In this document: positions 17,794 through 26,960 of the stretch, in pieces
Layout: each line of letters begins with the position of its first letter
Numbering within the stretch: position 1 is the first letter of the stretch
Origin: Rhodococcus sp. EPR-157
GTDB taxonomy: Bacteria; Actinomycetota; Actinomycetes; Mycobacteriales; Mycobacteriaceae
Assembly: GCF_001647195.1 (NCBI RefSeq)
Contig: NZ_LVCV01000400.1
Location: 1-38,192 of the forward strand
Length of the DNA stretch: 38,192 bases
Direction: 5' to 3'
Program-made: the position numbers and the translations under genes
The notes under the pieces: generated by a model
The model's input: only the letters and a program-made list of their open reading frames with translations
Told to the model about the DNA's origin: nothing
The model's database searches: none

Positions 17794-17807
17794 GTGAAAT
17801 AGATCAC
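17794..17807. promoter_or_regulatory. CRP/GlxR-like operator
   Basis: GTGA-AATAGA-TCAC is a perfect GTGA-N6-TCAC palindrome, the core of CRP/GlxR binding sites in actinobacteria. It lies about 35 bases upstream of the TATCCT -10 candidate for the DUF2520-panC genes. Binding is inferred from the motif alone. Confidence 0.5.
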
Positions 17808-17823
17808 CGGTTACTTCGTGGCC

Positions 17824-17847
17824 GCGGCACACCCGTGCCGCTATCCT
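17824..17847 (+). promoter_or_regulatory. Palindrome abutting the -10 of the pantothenate genes
   Basis: GCGGCAC-ACCC-GTGCCGC (17824-17841) is a perfect 7-bp inverted repeat immediately followed by TATCCT (17842-17847), a TANNNT -10 candidate. An operator in this place would sit in the -35/-10 spacer. The start codon is at 17906, about 50 bases after the predicted transcription start, with GAGAGGA as ribosome site. Confidence 0.5.
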
Positions 17848-17905
17848 TCCTGCAGGACGTCTGGTACCCGCCGAGCGGGACTGGAACGAACGAGAGGATT
17901 TTTCA

Positions 17906-18856
17906 GTGACCTCACCTGAGCTCACTGCTGACCCGGCACCCGCGCGTTTGACGGTAGGAATCGTCTCTGCCGGACGTGTGGGTACAGCCCTCGGCGAGGC
18001 TCTCGAGCGCGTCGGGCACCTGGTGGTCGGTTGTGCAGCGGTATCGGAGGCTTCGTTGCGCCGCGCGCGGACGCGGCTTCCCGACTCGCAGATCCTGCCG
18101 ATCGACGAAGTCGCCACCCGCGCCGAACTGCTCGTGCTCGCTGTTCCGGACACCGAGCTCGCATCTCTCGCCGCCGGGCTGGCAGCGACGGGGGTCATCG
18201 CACCGGGCAAGCTCGTCGTACATACTTCCGGCGCCAACGGAATAGGCGTGCTCGAGCCACTGGCGGCTCTCGGGGCGATCCCGCTCGCCATCCACCCTGC
18301 GATGACTTTCACCGGGCACCCCGAGGACACCGATAGACTGGCCCACGCGTGTTTCGGAATCACCGCGGCTGACGAGATCGGATACGCCGTCGCCCAAGCG
18401 ATCGTGCTGGAACTGGGCGGGGAACCGGTCCACGTAGCAGAAGCGAACCGTGCGCTCTATCACGCAGCCCTTGCACACGGATCGAATCATCTCGTCACTC
18501 TGATCGCCGATGCAGTCGACGCTCTGCAGGTGGCACTCGACGGACCTGGATTCCCGGGTATGGACACCGATCCAGAGTGGGAGCGTAGCCCGCGGACCGG
18601 CCGTGAAACAGAAGTCGCGCAACGAGTTCTGGCTCCACTGGTGACTGCGGCTCTGGAGAACGCTCTGCAGCGCGGGCAGTCGGCGCTGACCGGTCCGGTT
18701 GCGCGTGGCGACCTGGACGCCGTGCGCACTCACCTCGACGTGTTGGGTGCGGTGGATCCTCGAATCGCGGCCGGTTACCGGGCGTTGTCTCTTCGGTCGG
18801 CACAACGGGTCGGAGCCTCGGCCGAACTTCTCGACTTTCTGAAAGGTGATCGATGA
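17906..18856 (+). CDS. Rossmann-fold/DUF2520 protein coupled to panC
   Basis: A 316-residue protein with an N-terminal NAD(P)-binding fold ([19 protein letters not shown], a GxxxxGxxL-type turn in place of the usual GxGxxG) and an all-helical C-terminal half with [19 protein letters not shown], typical of DUF2520 proteins (Rv3603c family). The layout resembles 6-phosphogluconate or ketopantoate dehydrogenases. The GTG at 17906 has GAGAGGA seven bases upstream. Its stop overlaps the panC start (ATGA), so the two are co-translated. A ketopantoate reductase role would fit the missing panE, but this is inference. Confidence 0.85.
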   Translation: MTSPELTADPAPARLTVGIVSAGRVGTALGEALERVGHLVVGCAAVSEASLRRARTRLPDSQILPIDEVATRAELLVLAVPDTELASLAAGLAATGVIAPGKLVVHTSGANGIGVLEPLAALGAIPLAIHPAMTFTGHPEDTDRLAHACFGITAADEIGYAVAQAIVLELGGEPVHVAEANRALYHAALAHGSNHLVTLIADAVDALQVALDGPGFPGMDTDPEWERSPRTGRETEVAQRVLAPLVTAALENALQRGQSALTGPVARGDLDAVRTHLDVLGAVDPRIAAGYRALSLRSAQRVGASAELLDFLKGDR

Positions 18857-19752
18857 CGCTGGCAGGTAGCTTCAAGGCGGGTGAAACGACCGTCCACCAC
18901 GACCCTGTGGTGGTGAACTCGGTGTCGAAAGCTCTTCGGGCCGTGGGGAAGACGGTGTCCTTGGTGCCGACCATGGGGGCGTTGCATGCCGGACACATCC
19001 ATCTCGTGCGCCAGGCAAAGCGGACGGGTGCGGTGGTCATCGTGTCGATCTTCGTCAACCCGCTGCAGTTCGGTGCCGGTGAAGACCTGGATGCGTACCC
19101 GCGGACGCTCGACGCGGACGTGGAACTGCTGCGTGCGGAGGGAGTCGAGCTTGTCTTCGCGCCCTCGGCTGCCGACATGTATCCATCGGGTCCGCGGACG
19201 ACTGTCCTTCCTGGTCCGCTCGGCAGCGAGCTCGAAGGTGCGAGCCGGCCGACGCATTTCGAAGGAATGCTGACCGTCGTCGCGAAACTGCTGCAAATCG
19301 CTGCACCCCACGCCGCCTACTTCGGCGAAAAGGACTACCAGCAACTGACGCTAATCCGGCAGATGGTGCGGGACTTGAACTTCGACGTCAAGATCTTCGG
19401 TGTTCCGACCGTTCGGGAGCAGGACGGGCTGGCGTTGTCCTCGCGCAATCGTTTCCTCGACGCGGACCAGCGGAATGCTGCTGTGGTCCTGTCTGCTGCT
19501 CTCGTGGCCGGTGCACATGCGGCGGCCGGGGGAGCGTCGGCCATCCTGGCCACAGCGCGTGGGGTTCTCGATGCTGTGGCCGAGGTGAAGGTCGACTATC
19601 TCGAGCTTCGAGGGGTGGATCTCGGCCCTGCTCCCGAATATGGCGACGGTCGACTGCTCGTGGCGGCCAAGGTCGGAACCACACGATTGATCGACAACGT
19701 GGGGGTCGCCGTGGGCACCGGCTTCTTGGCAGGCATGGAGCTTGCGGAATGA
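18853..19752 (+). CDS. panC: Pantothenate synthetase
   Basis: A 299-residue ligase that joins pantoate and beta-alanine using ATP, via pantoyl adenylate. The nucleotide-binding [15 protein letters not shown] (HxGH motif), the pantoate-binding region [19 protein letters not shown], the GEKDYQQL block and the KMSKS-like segment [12 protein letters not shown] are present. The start overlaps the upstream gene as ATGA. Its product, pantothenate, is the substrate of CoaX two genes later, and panD between them supplies beta-alanine. Confidence 0.96.
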   Translation: MTLAGSFKAGETTVHHDPVVVNSVSKALRAVGKTVSLVPTMGALHAGHIHLVRQAKRTGAVVIVSIFVNPLQFGAGEDLDAYPRTLDADVELLRAEGVELVFAPSAADMYPSGPRTTVLPGPLGSELEGASRPTHFEGMLTVVAKLLQIAAPHAAYFGEKDYQQLTLIRQMVRDLNFDVKIFGVPTVREQDGLALSSRNRFLDADQRNAAVVLSAALVAGAHAAAGGASAILATARGVLDAVAEVKVDYLELRGVDLGPAPEYGDGRLLVAAKVGTTRLIDNVGVAVGTGFLAGMELAE

Positions 19753-19795
19753 CGAGATCGACCAGTCCATACGTTTCGAGTGTTCAGGAGAGAAT

Positions 19796-20227
19796 ATGTT
19801 CCGCACGATGATGAAGTCGAAGATCCATCGGGCAACGGTGACTCATGCCGACCTGCACTACGTGGGATCGGTGACCGTCGACCAGGATCTGATGGAGGCC
19901 GCCGATCTGCTCGAAGGAGAGCAGGTGACCATCGTCGACATCGACAACGGTGCCCGTCTGGAAACCTACGTGATCACCGGTGAGCGTGGCAGCGGCGTCA
20001 TCGGAATCAACGGTGCAGCAGCACATCTGGTCAACCCGGGTGATCTGGTCATTCTGATCGCCTATGGCGTGATGGACGAGCAGGAATGCAAGGACTACGC
20101 GCCGCGGGTCGTGTTCGTCGACGAGAAGAACCGTCCGGTCGAATTGGGTAGCGACCCAGCGCATGCGCCGGAGGGGTCCGGCCTGATCACCCCTCGCACG
20201 TTGCGTGCCGACTCCGTGCTGGTGTAG
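19796..20227 (+). CDS. panD: Aspartate 1-decarboxylase (pyruvoyl enzyme)
   Basis: A 143-residue proenzyme that makes beta-alanine from aspartate. The self-cleavage site Gly24-Ser25 within YVGSVTV is exactly placed, so Ser25 becomes the pyruvoyl group. The conserved [18 protein letters not shown] block follows. The C-terminal tail after VFVDEKN is longer than in enterobacterial PanD, as in mycobacteria, where this tail is linked to pyrazinamide (pyrazinoic acid) response. The ATG at 19796 has GGAG five bases upstream. It lies 43 bases after panC and 2 bases before coaX. Confidence 0.96.
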   Translation: MFRTMMKSKIHRATVTHADLHYVGSVTVDQDLMEAADLLEGEQVTIVDIDNGARLETYVITGERGSGVIGINGAAAHLVNPGDLVILIAYGVMDEQECKDYAPRVVFVDEKNRPVELGSDPAHAPEGSGLITPRTLRADSVLV

Positions 20228-20229
20228 CG

Positions 20230-21030
20230 ATGCTTCTCGCGGTCGACATTCGCAACACGTCGACGACACTCGGGCTGTTCAGTGGTAGTGGCGATCATGC
20301 GAAGTTGTTGCGTGACTGGCGAATGCGAACCGATCCTCGGGTCACCGCCGATGAACTGGCGCTCATGTTGCGTGGACTCATCGGTGCCGAAGTCGATCAG
20401 ATCACCGGAGTGTCGGCGCTATCCACGGTGCCGTCGGTGCTGCGTGAGACGCGGACGATGCTCGGTCGGTATTGGGAGCATGTTCCCCACGTCGTCGTGG
20501 AACCCGGTGTGCGAACGGGTGTCCCGCTGCTCGTGGACAATCCCAAAGAGGTCGGTGCGGATCGGATCGTGAACACCCTTGCGGCGCACGATCTATACGA
20601 AAGTGCATGCATAGTAGTCGATTTCGGGACTACGACCTGTGTGGACGTCGTATCGGCGAAAGGTGAGTTCCTCGGTGGCGCGATCGCGCCCGGCCTCGAA
20701 ATTTCGACGGCGGCAATGGCGTCGAGATCGGCGGCGTTGCGTGAAGTCGAGCTGATACGTCCGCGATCGGTAGTCGGAAAGAACACGGTCGAATGCATGC
20801 AGGCAGGCGCAGTCTTCGGGTTCGCGGGCCTGGTGGACGGTCTCGTCGGGCGAGTCAGACGTGAACTGCCAGAGTTCGCGGGCAATGACGTCGCGGTCAT
20901 CGGAACCGGCGACAGTGCACCGCTGATCATGGCCGAGAGCTCGGCGATCGAGCATCACGAACCGGACCTGACGCTCGAGGGACTGCGGTTGGTCTTCGAG
21001 CGCAATCTCGCCAAAAGGCGCGTGCGCTAG
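20230..21030 (+). CDS. coaX: Type III pantothenate kinase
   Basis: A 266-residue kinase of the acetate kinase/Hsp70 superfamily that phosphorylates pantothenate, the first committed CoA step. Seen: the phosphate-binding [13 protein letters not shown] (Arg replaces Gly of DxGNT, as in M. tuberculosis Rv3600c), the pantothenate-binding [11 protein letters not shown], catalytic [13 protein letters not shown] and [12 protein letters not shown]. It starts two bases after panD, giving a compact panC-panD-coaX series. In M. tuberculosis this homologue is reported to be poorly active beside CoaA, so the working kinase in this organism cannot be told from the sequence. Confidence 0.93.
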   Translation: MLLAVDIRNTSTTLGLFSGSGDHAKLLRDWRMRTDPRVTADELALMLRGLIGAEVDQITGVSALSTVPSVLRETRTMLGRYWEHVPHVVVEPGVRTGVPLLVDNPKEVGADRIVNTLAAHDLYESACIVVDFGTTTCVDVVSAKGEFLGGAIAPGLEISTAAMASRSAALREVELIRPRSVVGKNTVECMQAGAVFGFAGLVDGLVGRVRRELPEFAGNDVAVIGTGDSAPLIMAESSAIEHHEPDLTLEGLRLVFERNLAKRRVR

Positions 21031-21042
21031 CGCTCGGAGCGC
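21030..21042 (+). terminator. Short hairpin at the coaX stop
   Basis: GCGCT-CGG-AGCGC is a perfect 5-bp stem with a 3-base loop starting at the last base of the coaX stop codon. There is no T-tract, so it may be only a weak terminator or a chance structure. Confidence 0.25.
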
Positions 21043-21144
21043 GCCTGTGCAAGAATCTTCAGCGTGTTGACGTGCATGGGACCCCAGGAGTGTTGTCGAG
21101 GCTGACCGCTGCCTCGTTCAATTACCGACCCTGGAGTAGTCCCT

Positions 21145-21774
21145 GTGTTGTCCACACCTGTATTTTCTGGACCCGTCTCGTCCAGACCCGCTTCCTTCAG
21201 ATCTGCGTCCGCCAGAGCTGGCTCATCGAGATCCGCCTCGTCGCCGCGGCTCACGCTGCCGACCCGGTTACGGCCACATGACCTGCTGCGCATCACCGAC
21301 CAGGGCGCCTCGGAGGTTCTCGAAGGCCGGTTCGACCACCTCCTTCCCGACGGTGGGATCTGGCCCACCGAGGAACGCTGGGCAACCCGGCTGCACACCG
21401 ACGACGACGTCGACGTCTGGCTCATCAGCTGGGTCGTAGACCGTTCGACCGAACTGCACGACCACGCCGGGTCGCTCGGTGCACTGACGGTCCTGAGCGG
21501 ATCTCTCGTCGAAAATCGTTGGGCGGGTGCAGAGCTCAAGCGTCGTCGTCTCGACGCCGGGGATCAGGCGTCGTTCCCGCTGGGGTGGGTCCATGATGTG
21601 ATGCGGGCCCCCGCACCCGACATCTCGGCGCCTGACGCGCTGGAGCCGACGTTGAGCGTGCACGCCTATTCACCGCCACTGACGGCGATGTCGTACTACG
21701 AAGTGACGGACAGTTCCTCGCTTCGAAGAACCCGCACCGAGCTGACCGACGAACCCGAAGGGCCTTCGAAATGA
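21145..21774 (+). CDS. Cysteine dioxygenase with repeat-containing N-terminus
   Basis: A 209-residue type I cysteine dioxygenase that would oxidise cysteine to cysteine sulfinate with Fe(II) and O2. Iron ligands are read as His105 and His107 (STELHDHAGSLGAL) and His150 (GWVHDVM); the Ser-His-Tyr triad is in SVHAYSPPL (171-175). The Cys that forms the Cys-Tyr crosslink in mammals is Gly here, as usual in bacteria. Residues 13-32 are four pentapeptides SRPAS-FRSAS-ARAGS-SRSAS encoded by a 15-bp repeat with an AGA codon each time, an odd extension. The GTG at 21145 has GGAG eight bases upstream; TTG at 21148 is the alternative and no later start is available before the conserved part. Confidence 0.88.
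   Translation: MLSTPVFSGPVSSRPASFRSASARAGSSRSASSPRLTLPTRLRPHDLLRITDQGASEVLEGRFDHLLPDGGIWPTEERWATRLHTDDDVDVWLISWVVDRSTELHDHAGSLGALTVLSGSLVENRWAGAELKRRRLDAGDQASFPLGWVHDVMRAPAPDISAPDALEPTLSVHAYSPPLTAMSYYEVTDSSSLRRTRTELTDEPEGPSK
21181..21240 (+). repeat. Four 15-bp in-frame repeats in the cysteine dioxygenase gene
   Basis: Sixty bases make four consecutive 15-bp units of the form NNN-AGA-NNN-GSN-TCN, encoding SRPAS, FRSAS, ARAGS and SRSAS. Every unit uses the Arg codon AGA, which is rare in GC-rich actinobacterial genes. Confidence 0.85.
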
Positions 21775-22193
21775 CCATCGCCCGGATGCTGGAAGAAGCA
21801 CGCGCCAAGATCGACCGCATCACGGTCTTCGAGTTGCGAGACGCCGTCGCCCGCGGGGCGATCGTCGTCGACATCCGACCGCAGGCGCAGCGAGCCGTCG
21901 AAGGAACGCTGCCGGGCGCGTTGGCGATCGAGCGCAACGTCCTCGAGTGGCGGCTCGATCCGACTTCGGACGCGCGCCTGGTTGCGGCAGTCGATCACGA
22001 CATCGAATGGATCGTCATCTGCTCCGAGGGATACACCTCCAGCCTCGCGGCGGCGTCGCTGCAGGAACTCGGGTTGCACAAGTCCACCGATCTGGTCGGC
22101 GGATACAAGGCGCTCAAGTCTGCCGGCCTGCTCGGTGTGCTGACTCAGGCCGCGCATTGCGTGCGTGAGGCCGAGGCGATCTCGGCGCACTGA
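21771..22193 (+). CDS. Rhodanese-domain sulfurtransferase
   Basis: A 140-residue single rhodanese domain. The substrate entry motif IVVDIRPQAQR and the six-residue active loop CSEGYTSS with Cys84 (C-x-x-G-x-x-S) are intact, so it can carry a persulfide on Cys84. The start overlaps the cysteine dioxygenase stop (ATGA), so the two enzymes are co-translated, suggesting a joint role in cysteine sulfur oxidation or persulfide handling. No membrane segment is seen. The acceptor is unknown. Confidence 0.9.
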   Translation: MTIARMLEEARAKIDRITVFELRDAVARGAIVVDIRPQAQRAVEGTLPGALAIERNVLEWRLDPTSDARLVAAVDHDIEWIVICSEGYTSSLAAASLQELGLHKSTDLVGGYKALKSAGLLGVLTQAAHCVREAEAISAH

Positions 22194-22207
22194 GATCACC
22201 TGGGCCC

Positions 22208-22252
22208 AGCGGTAGCGATTCTGGTTTGCCGAGCGGTAGCGATTCTGGTTTG
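22208..22252 (+). repeat. Tandem 21-bp direct duplication before lysS
   Basis: Two identical 21-base copies, each containing CGGTAGCGATTCTGGTTTG, lie at 22208-22228 and 22232-22252, separated by CCG (24-base period). They sit between the rhodanese stop and the lysS -10 element, so they overlap the place where a -35 or activator site should be. Confidence 0.9.
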
Positions 22253-22266
22253 ACGGACGTGGCAGA

Positions 22267-22280
22267 TAAAGTGTGCGTCT
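22267..22280 (+). promoter_or_regulatory. Leaderless-type -10 before lysS
   Basis: TAAAGT (22267-22272) fits TANNNT and is eight bases before the GTG start at 22281. There is no ribosome site in between, so a leaderless transcript is the simplest reading. TTGACG at 22250-22255 is too close (11-base spacer) to be the -35. Confidence 0.55.
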
Positions 22281-23798
22281 GTGACTGACGCAGCTGCCCC
22301 GACGATCGACGACACTCCGGAACAGCTACGGATTCGTCGTGCCAAGCGGGACCGGCTGCTCGAACAGGGCCAGGAGCCCTATCCCGTCTCGGTCGCGCGT
22401 ACGCATTCGCTCCGCGAGATCCGTGACCTCTTTCCCGCTCTCGAGGCCGATACGTCGACGGGTCAGCTCGTCGGTGTCGCGGGCCGAGTCATCTTCGTCC
22501 GCAATACCGGAAAGCTGTGCTTCGCGACGCTTCAGGAAGGCGACGGCACACAGCTCCAGGCGATGATCAGCCTCGCAGGCGTCGGCGAAGATGCACTCGC
22601 AGCGTGGAAGTCCGACGTAGACCTCGGTGACTTCGTGTTCGTGCACGGCGAGGTCATCGCCAGTCGCCGCGGCGAGCTCAGCGTGATGGCGGACTCGTGG
22701 CAGATCGCGTCCAAGGCGTTGCGTCCACTCCCCGTCGCACACAAGGAACTGAACGAAGAGACGCGGATCCGGCAGCGCTACCTGGACCTCATCACGCGTC
22801 CGGAAGCTCGCGAGGTCGCCCGCAAGCGCATCGCCGTCGTCCGTGAACTGCGTAACGCACTGGAGCGTCGCGGATTCCTCGAGGTCGAGACTCCGATGCT
22901 GCAGACACTGCACGGCGGTGCCGCGGCTCGGCCGTTCATGACGCACTCCAACGCGTTGGACACCGACTTGTTCCTGCGCATAGCACCGGAGCTGTTCCTC
23001 AAGCGCTGCGTCGTCGGCGGCATCGAGAAGGTCTTCGAAATCAACCGGAACTTCCGCAACGAGGGCGCCGACTCGTCGCACTCACCGGAATTCGCGATGC
23101 TCGAGACCTACGAGGCCTACGGCACGTACGACGACTCGGCAAGGATGACGCGCGAGCTGGTCCAGGAAGTCGCGCAGGCCGCCCTCGGTACCCAGGTCGT
23201 CCTGCTTCCCGACGGCACCACCTACGACCTGAGCGGCGAGTGGACGACGCTCGAAATGTACCCGTCGCTGTCGGACGCCATCGGTGTCACCGTGACCCCG
23301 GAGACCGGCGTCGACGAACTCCTCGAGCTGGCGGAGAAGGTCGGACTGGAGATTCCGCGTAAGGACGGCAAGCCCATCTACGGGCACGGCAAGCTCGTCG
23401 AGGAACTGTGGGAACACCAGATCGGCGACGACCTGTTCGCACCGACGTTCGTCCGAGATTTCCCCGTCGAGACCTCCCCGCTGACGCGTCAGCACCGCAG
23501 CACACCTGGCGTGACCGAGAAGTGGGACCTGTACGTCCGCGGATTCGAGCTGGCGACCGGCTACTCGGAGTTGGTCGATCCAGTCATCCAGCGCGAACGG
23601 TTCGAGGATCAGGCACGTCAGGCCGCGGCAGGCGACGACGAGGCAATGGTGCTCGACGAGGACTTCCTCGCGGCGATGGAACAGGGCATGCCGCCCACCA
23701 CCGGAACCGGAATGGGAATCGACCGCCTGCTCATGGCGTTGACCGGACTCGGCATTCGCGAAACGATTCTGTTCCCGATCGTCAAGCCGCAGGGCTGA
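22281..23798 (+). CDS. lysS: Lysyl-tRNA synthetase, class II
   Basis: A 505-residue class II aminoacyl-tRNA synthetase that charges tRNA-Lys. An N-terminal OB-fold anticodon-binding domain ([20 protein letters not shown] region) is followed by the catalytic domain with motif 1 ([17 protein letters not shown]), motif 2 ([20 protein letters not shown]) and motif 3 ([13 protein letters not shown]). The size fits the normal enzyme without the membrane and MprF-like part of LysX proteins. The GTG at 22281 is supported by the leaderless-type promoter. Confidence 0.96.
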   Translation: MTDAAAPTIDDTPEQLRIRRAKRDRLLEQGQEPYPVSVARTHSLREIRDLFPALEADTSTGQLVGVAGRVIFVRNTGKLCFATLQEGDGTQLQAMISLAGVGEDALAAWKSDVDLGDFVFVHGEVIASRRGELSVMADSWQIASKALRPLPVAHKELNEETRIRQRYLDLITRPEAREVARKRIAVVRELRNALERRGFLEVETPMLQTLHGGAAARPFMTHSNALDTDLFLRIAPELFLKRCVVGGIEKVFEINRNFRNEGADSSHSPEFAMLETYEAYGTYDDSARMTRELVQEVAQAALGTQVVLLPDGTTYDLSGEWTTLEMYPSLSDAIGVTVTPETGVDELLELAEKVGLEIPRKDGKPIYGHGKLVEELWEHQIGDDLFAPTFVRDFPVETSPLTRQHRSTPGVTEKWDLYVRGFELATGYSELVDPVIQRERFEDQARQAAAGDDEAMVLDEDFLAAMEQGMPPTTGTGMGIDRLLMALTGLGIRETILFPIVKPQG

Positions 23799-24107
23799 CC
23801 GGCGGTCTGTCCGGCTCGAGGAGTTGTTCGCCAGCAGCGGACAGAAAATTGGAAACGAATTCGCATCTGCCCGCGTTATCACCTGTAAGCAGGCACTTGA
23901 CTACCCGGCGTCGACGAGAACCGTCCTCGCAAAGGGGGGCCGAGGGTCGGCAAGTGAACCACCGGCCAACTACAGTAAAGGTGGAGACGCGGACGCAACA
24001 GCGTTGGCGTTAGACCTTCAGTGCCGAGCGACCCGTATTACTGGATACTGTGGTGCTAGAAGACCTGGTGGGAAGTGCTACCACCCACCAAGAAGTGAGG
24101 GAGAGCG
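23799..24107. promoter_or_regulatory. lysS-clpC intergenic region
   Basis: This 309-base gene-free stretch precedes clpC. It contains a ClgR-like inverted repeat (23826-23842) and a TACTGT hexamer (24046-24051) that could be the clpC -10, giving a leader of about 50 bases. AGGGAGAG lies a few bases before the ATG. The open frames here have no recognisable protein and the space is too small for lsr2. Confidence 0.5.
23826..23842. promoter_or_regulatory. Candidate ClgR operator upstream of clpC
   Basis: GTTCGC-CAGCA-GCGGAC is an inverted repeat with one mismatch (5 of 6 pairs). It resembles the GTTCGC-N5-GCG operator of ClgR, the activator of clp genes in Streptomyces and Corynebacterium. It lies 266 bases before the clpC start, rather far, so binding is a hypothesis. 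Confidence 0.4.
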
Positions 24108-26645
<2,538 letters not shown>

Positions 26646-26663
26646 GCAGCTGTAGTTCCAGCG

Positions 26664-26700
26664 AAGCGGGTCGCACTCCTGTACGGGGTGCGGCCCGCTT
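26664..26700 (+). terminator. Strong intrinsic-type terminator after clpC
   Basis: A 16-bp stem with one G-T pair joins AAGCGGGTCGCACTCC and GGGGTGCGGCCCGCTT around a five-base TGTAC loop. It begins 19 bases after the clpC stop and ends in TTT, which is a good terminator by actinobacterial standards. Confidence 0.85.
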
Positions 26701-26719
26701 TGCAGTGTGCCGGGCCCGC

Positions 26720-26758
26720 CGCATCGCCCCGGCCCACCCGCATCGGTCCCGCCCACTT
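26720..26758 (+). repeat. Short CGCATCG ladder
   Basis: CGCATCG recurs at 26720, 26739 and 26759 with 19- and 20-base spacing; the first two are followed by similar C-rich tails (CCCCGGCCCACC and GTCCCGCCCACTT). The third is the left edge of the 62-bp element. This looks like decayed tandem repetition. Confidence 0.7.
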
Positions 26759-26820
26759 CGCATCGCTTGAATGGTCCATTCATACGGTCAGATAGCTTCG
26801 GGGGTTCATTCAAGCGGACG
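26759..26820 (+). repeat. 62-bp palindrome-ended element, copy 1
   Basis: It starts CGCATCGCTTGAATGGTCC and ends GGTTCATTCAAGCGGACG. CGCTTGAATG (26764-26773) and CATTCAAGCG (26807-26816) are perfect 10-bp inverted repeats around a 33-base centre. The left arm can also fold on an inner CATTC as GAATG-GTC-CATTC. Copy 2 is identical. Confidence 0.9.
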
Positions 26821-26833
26821 CGGGGCGGACCGC

Positions 26834-26895
26834 CGCATCGCTTGAATGGTCCATTCATACGGTCAGATAGCTTCGGGGGTTCATTCAAGCGGACG
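26834..26895 (+). repeat. 62-bp palindrome-ended element, copy 2
   Basis: Base-for-base identical to the copy at 26759-26820, 75 bases downstream. The 13-base spacer is C/G-rich. The pair lies between the clpC terminator and the MFS transporter start. Confidence 0.9.
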
Positions 26896-26960
26896 GGAGC
26901 TGGCTCCCCGAACCCGCGCCGGATACTTCGCACTCCGCAGGTGAGGCACACCCCGCGACA

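Noticed and set aside
22194-22280. T-box or lysine riboswitch before lysS
   Set aside because: The gap is only 87 bases, contains a direct duplication rather than stems, and the likely transcript is leaderless.
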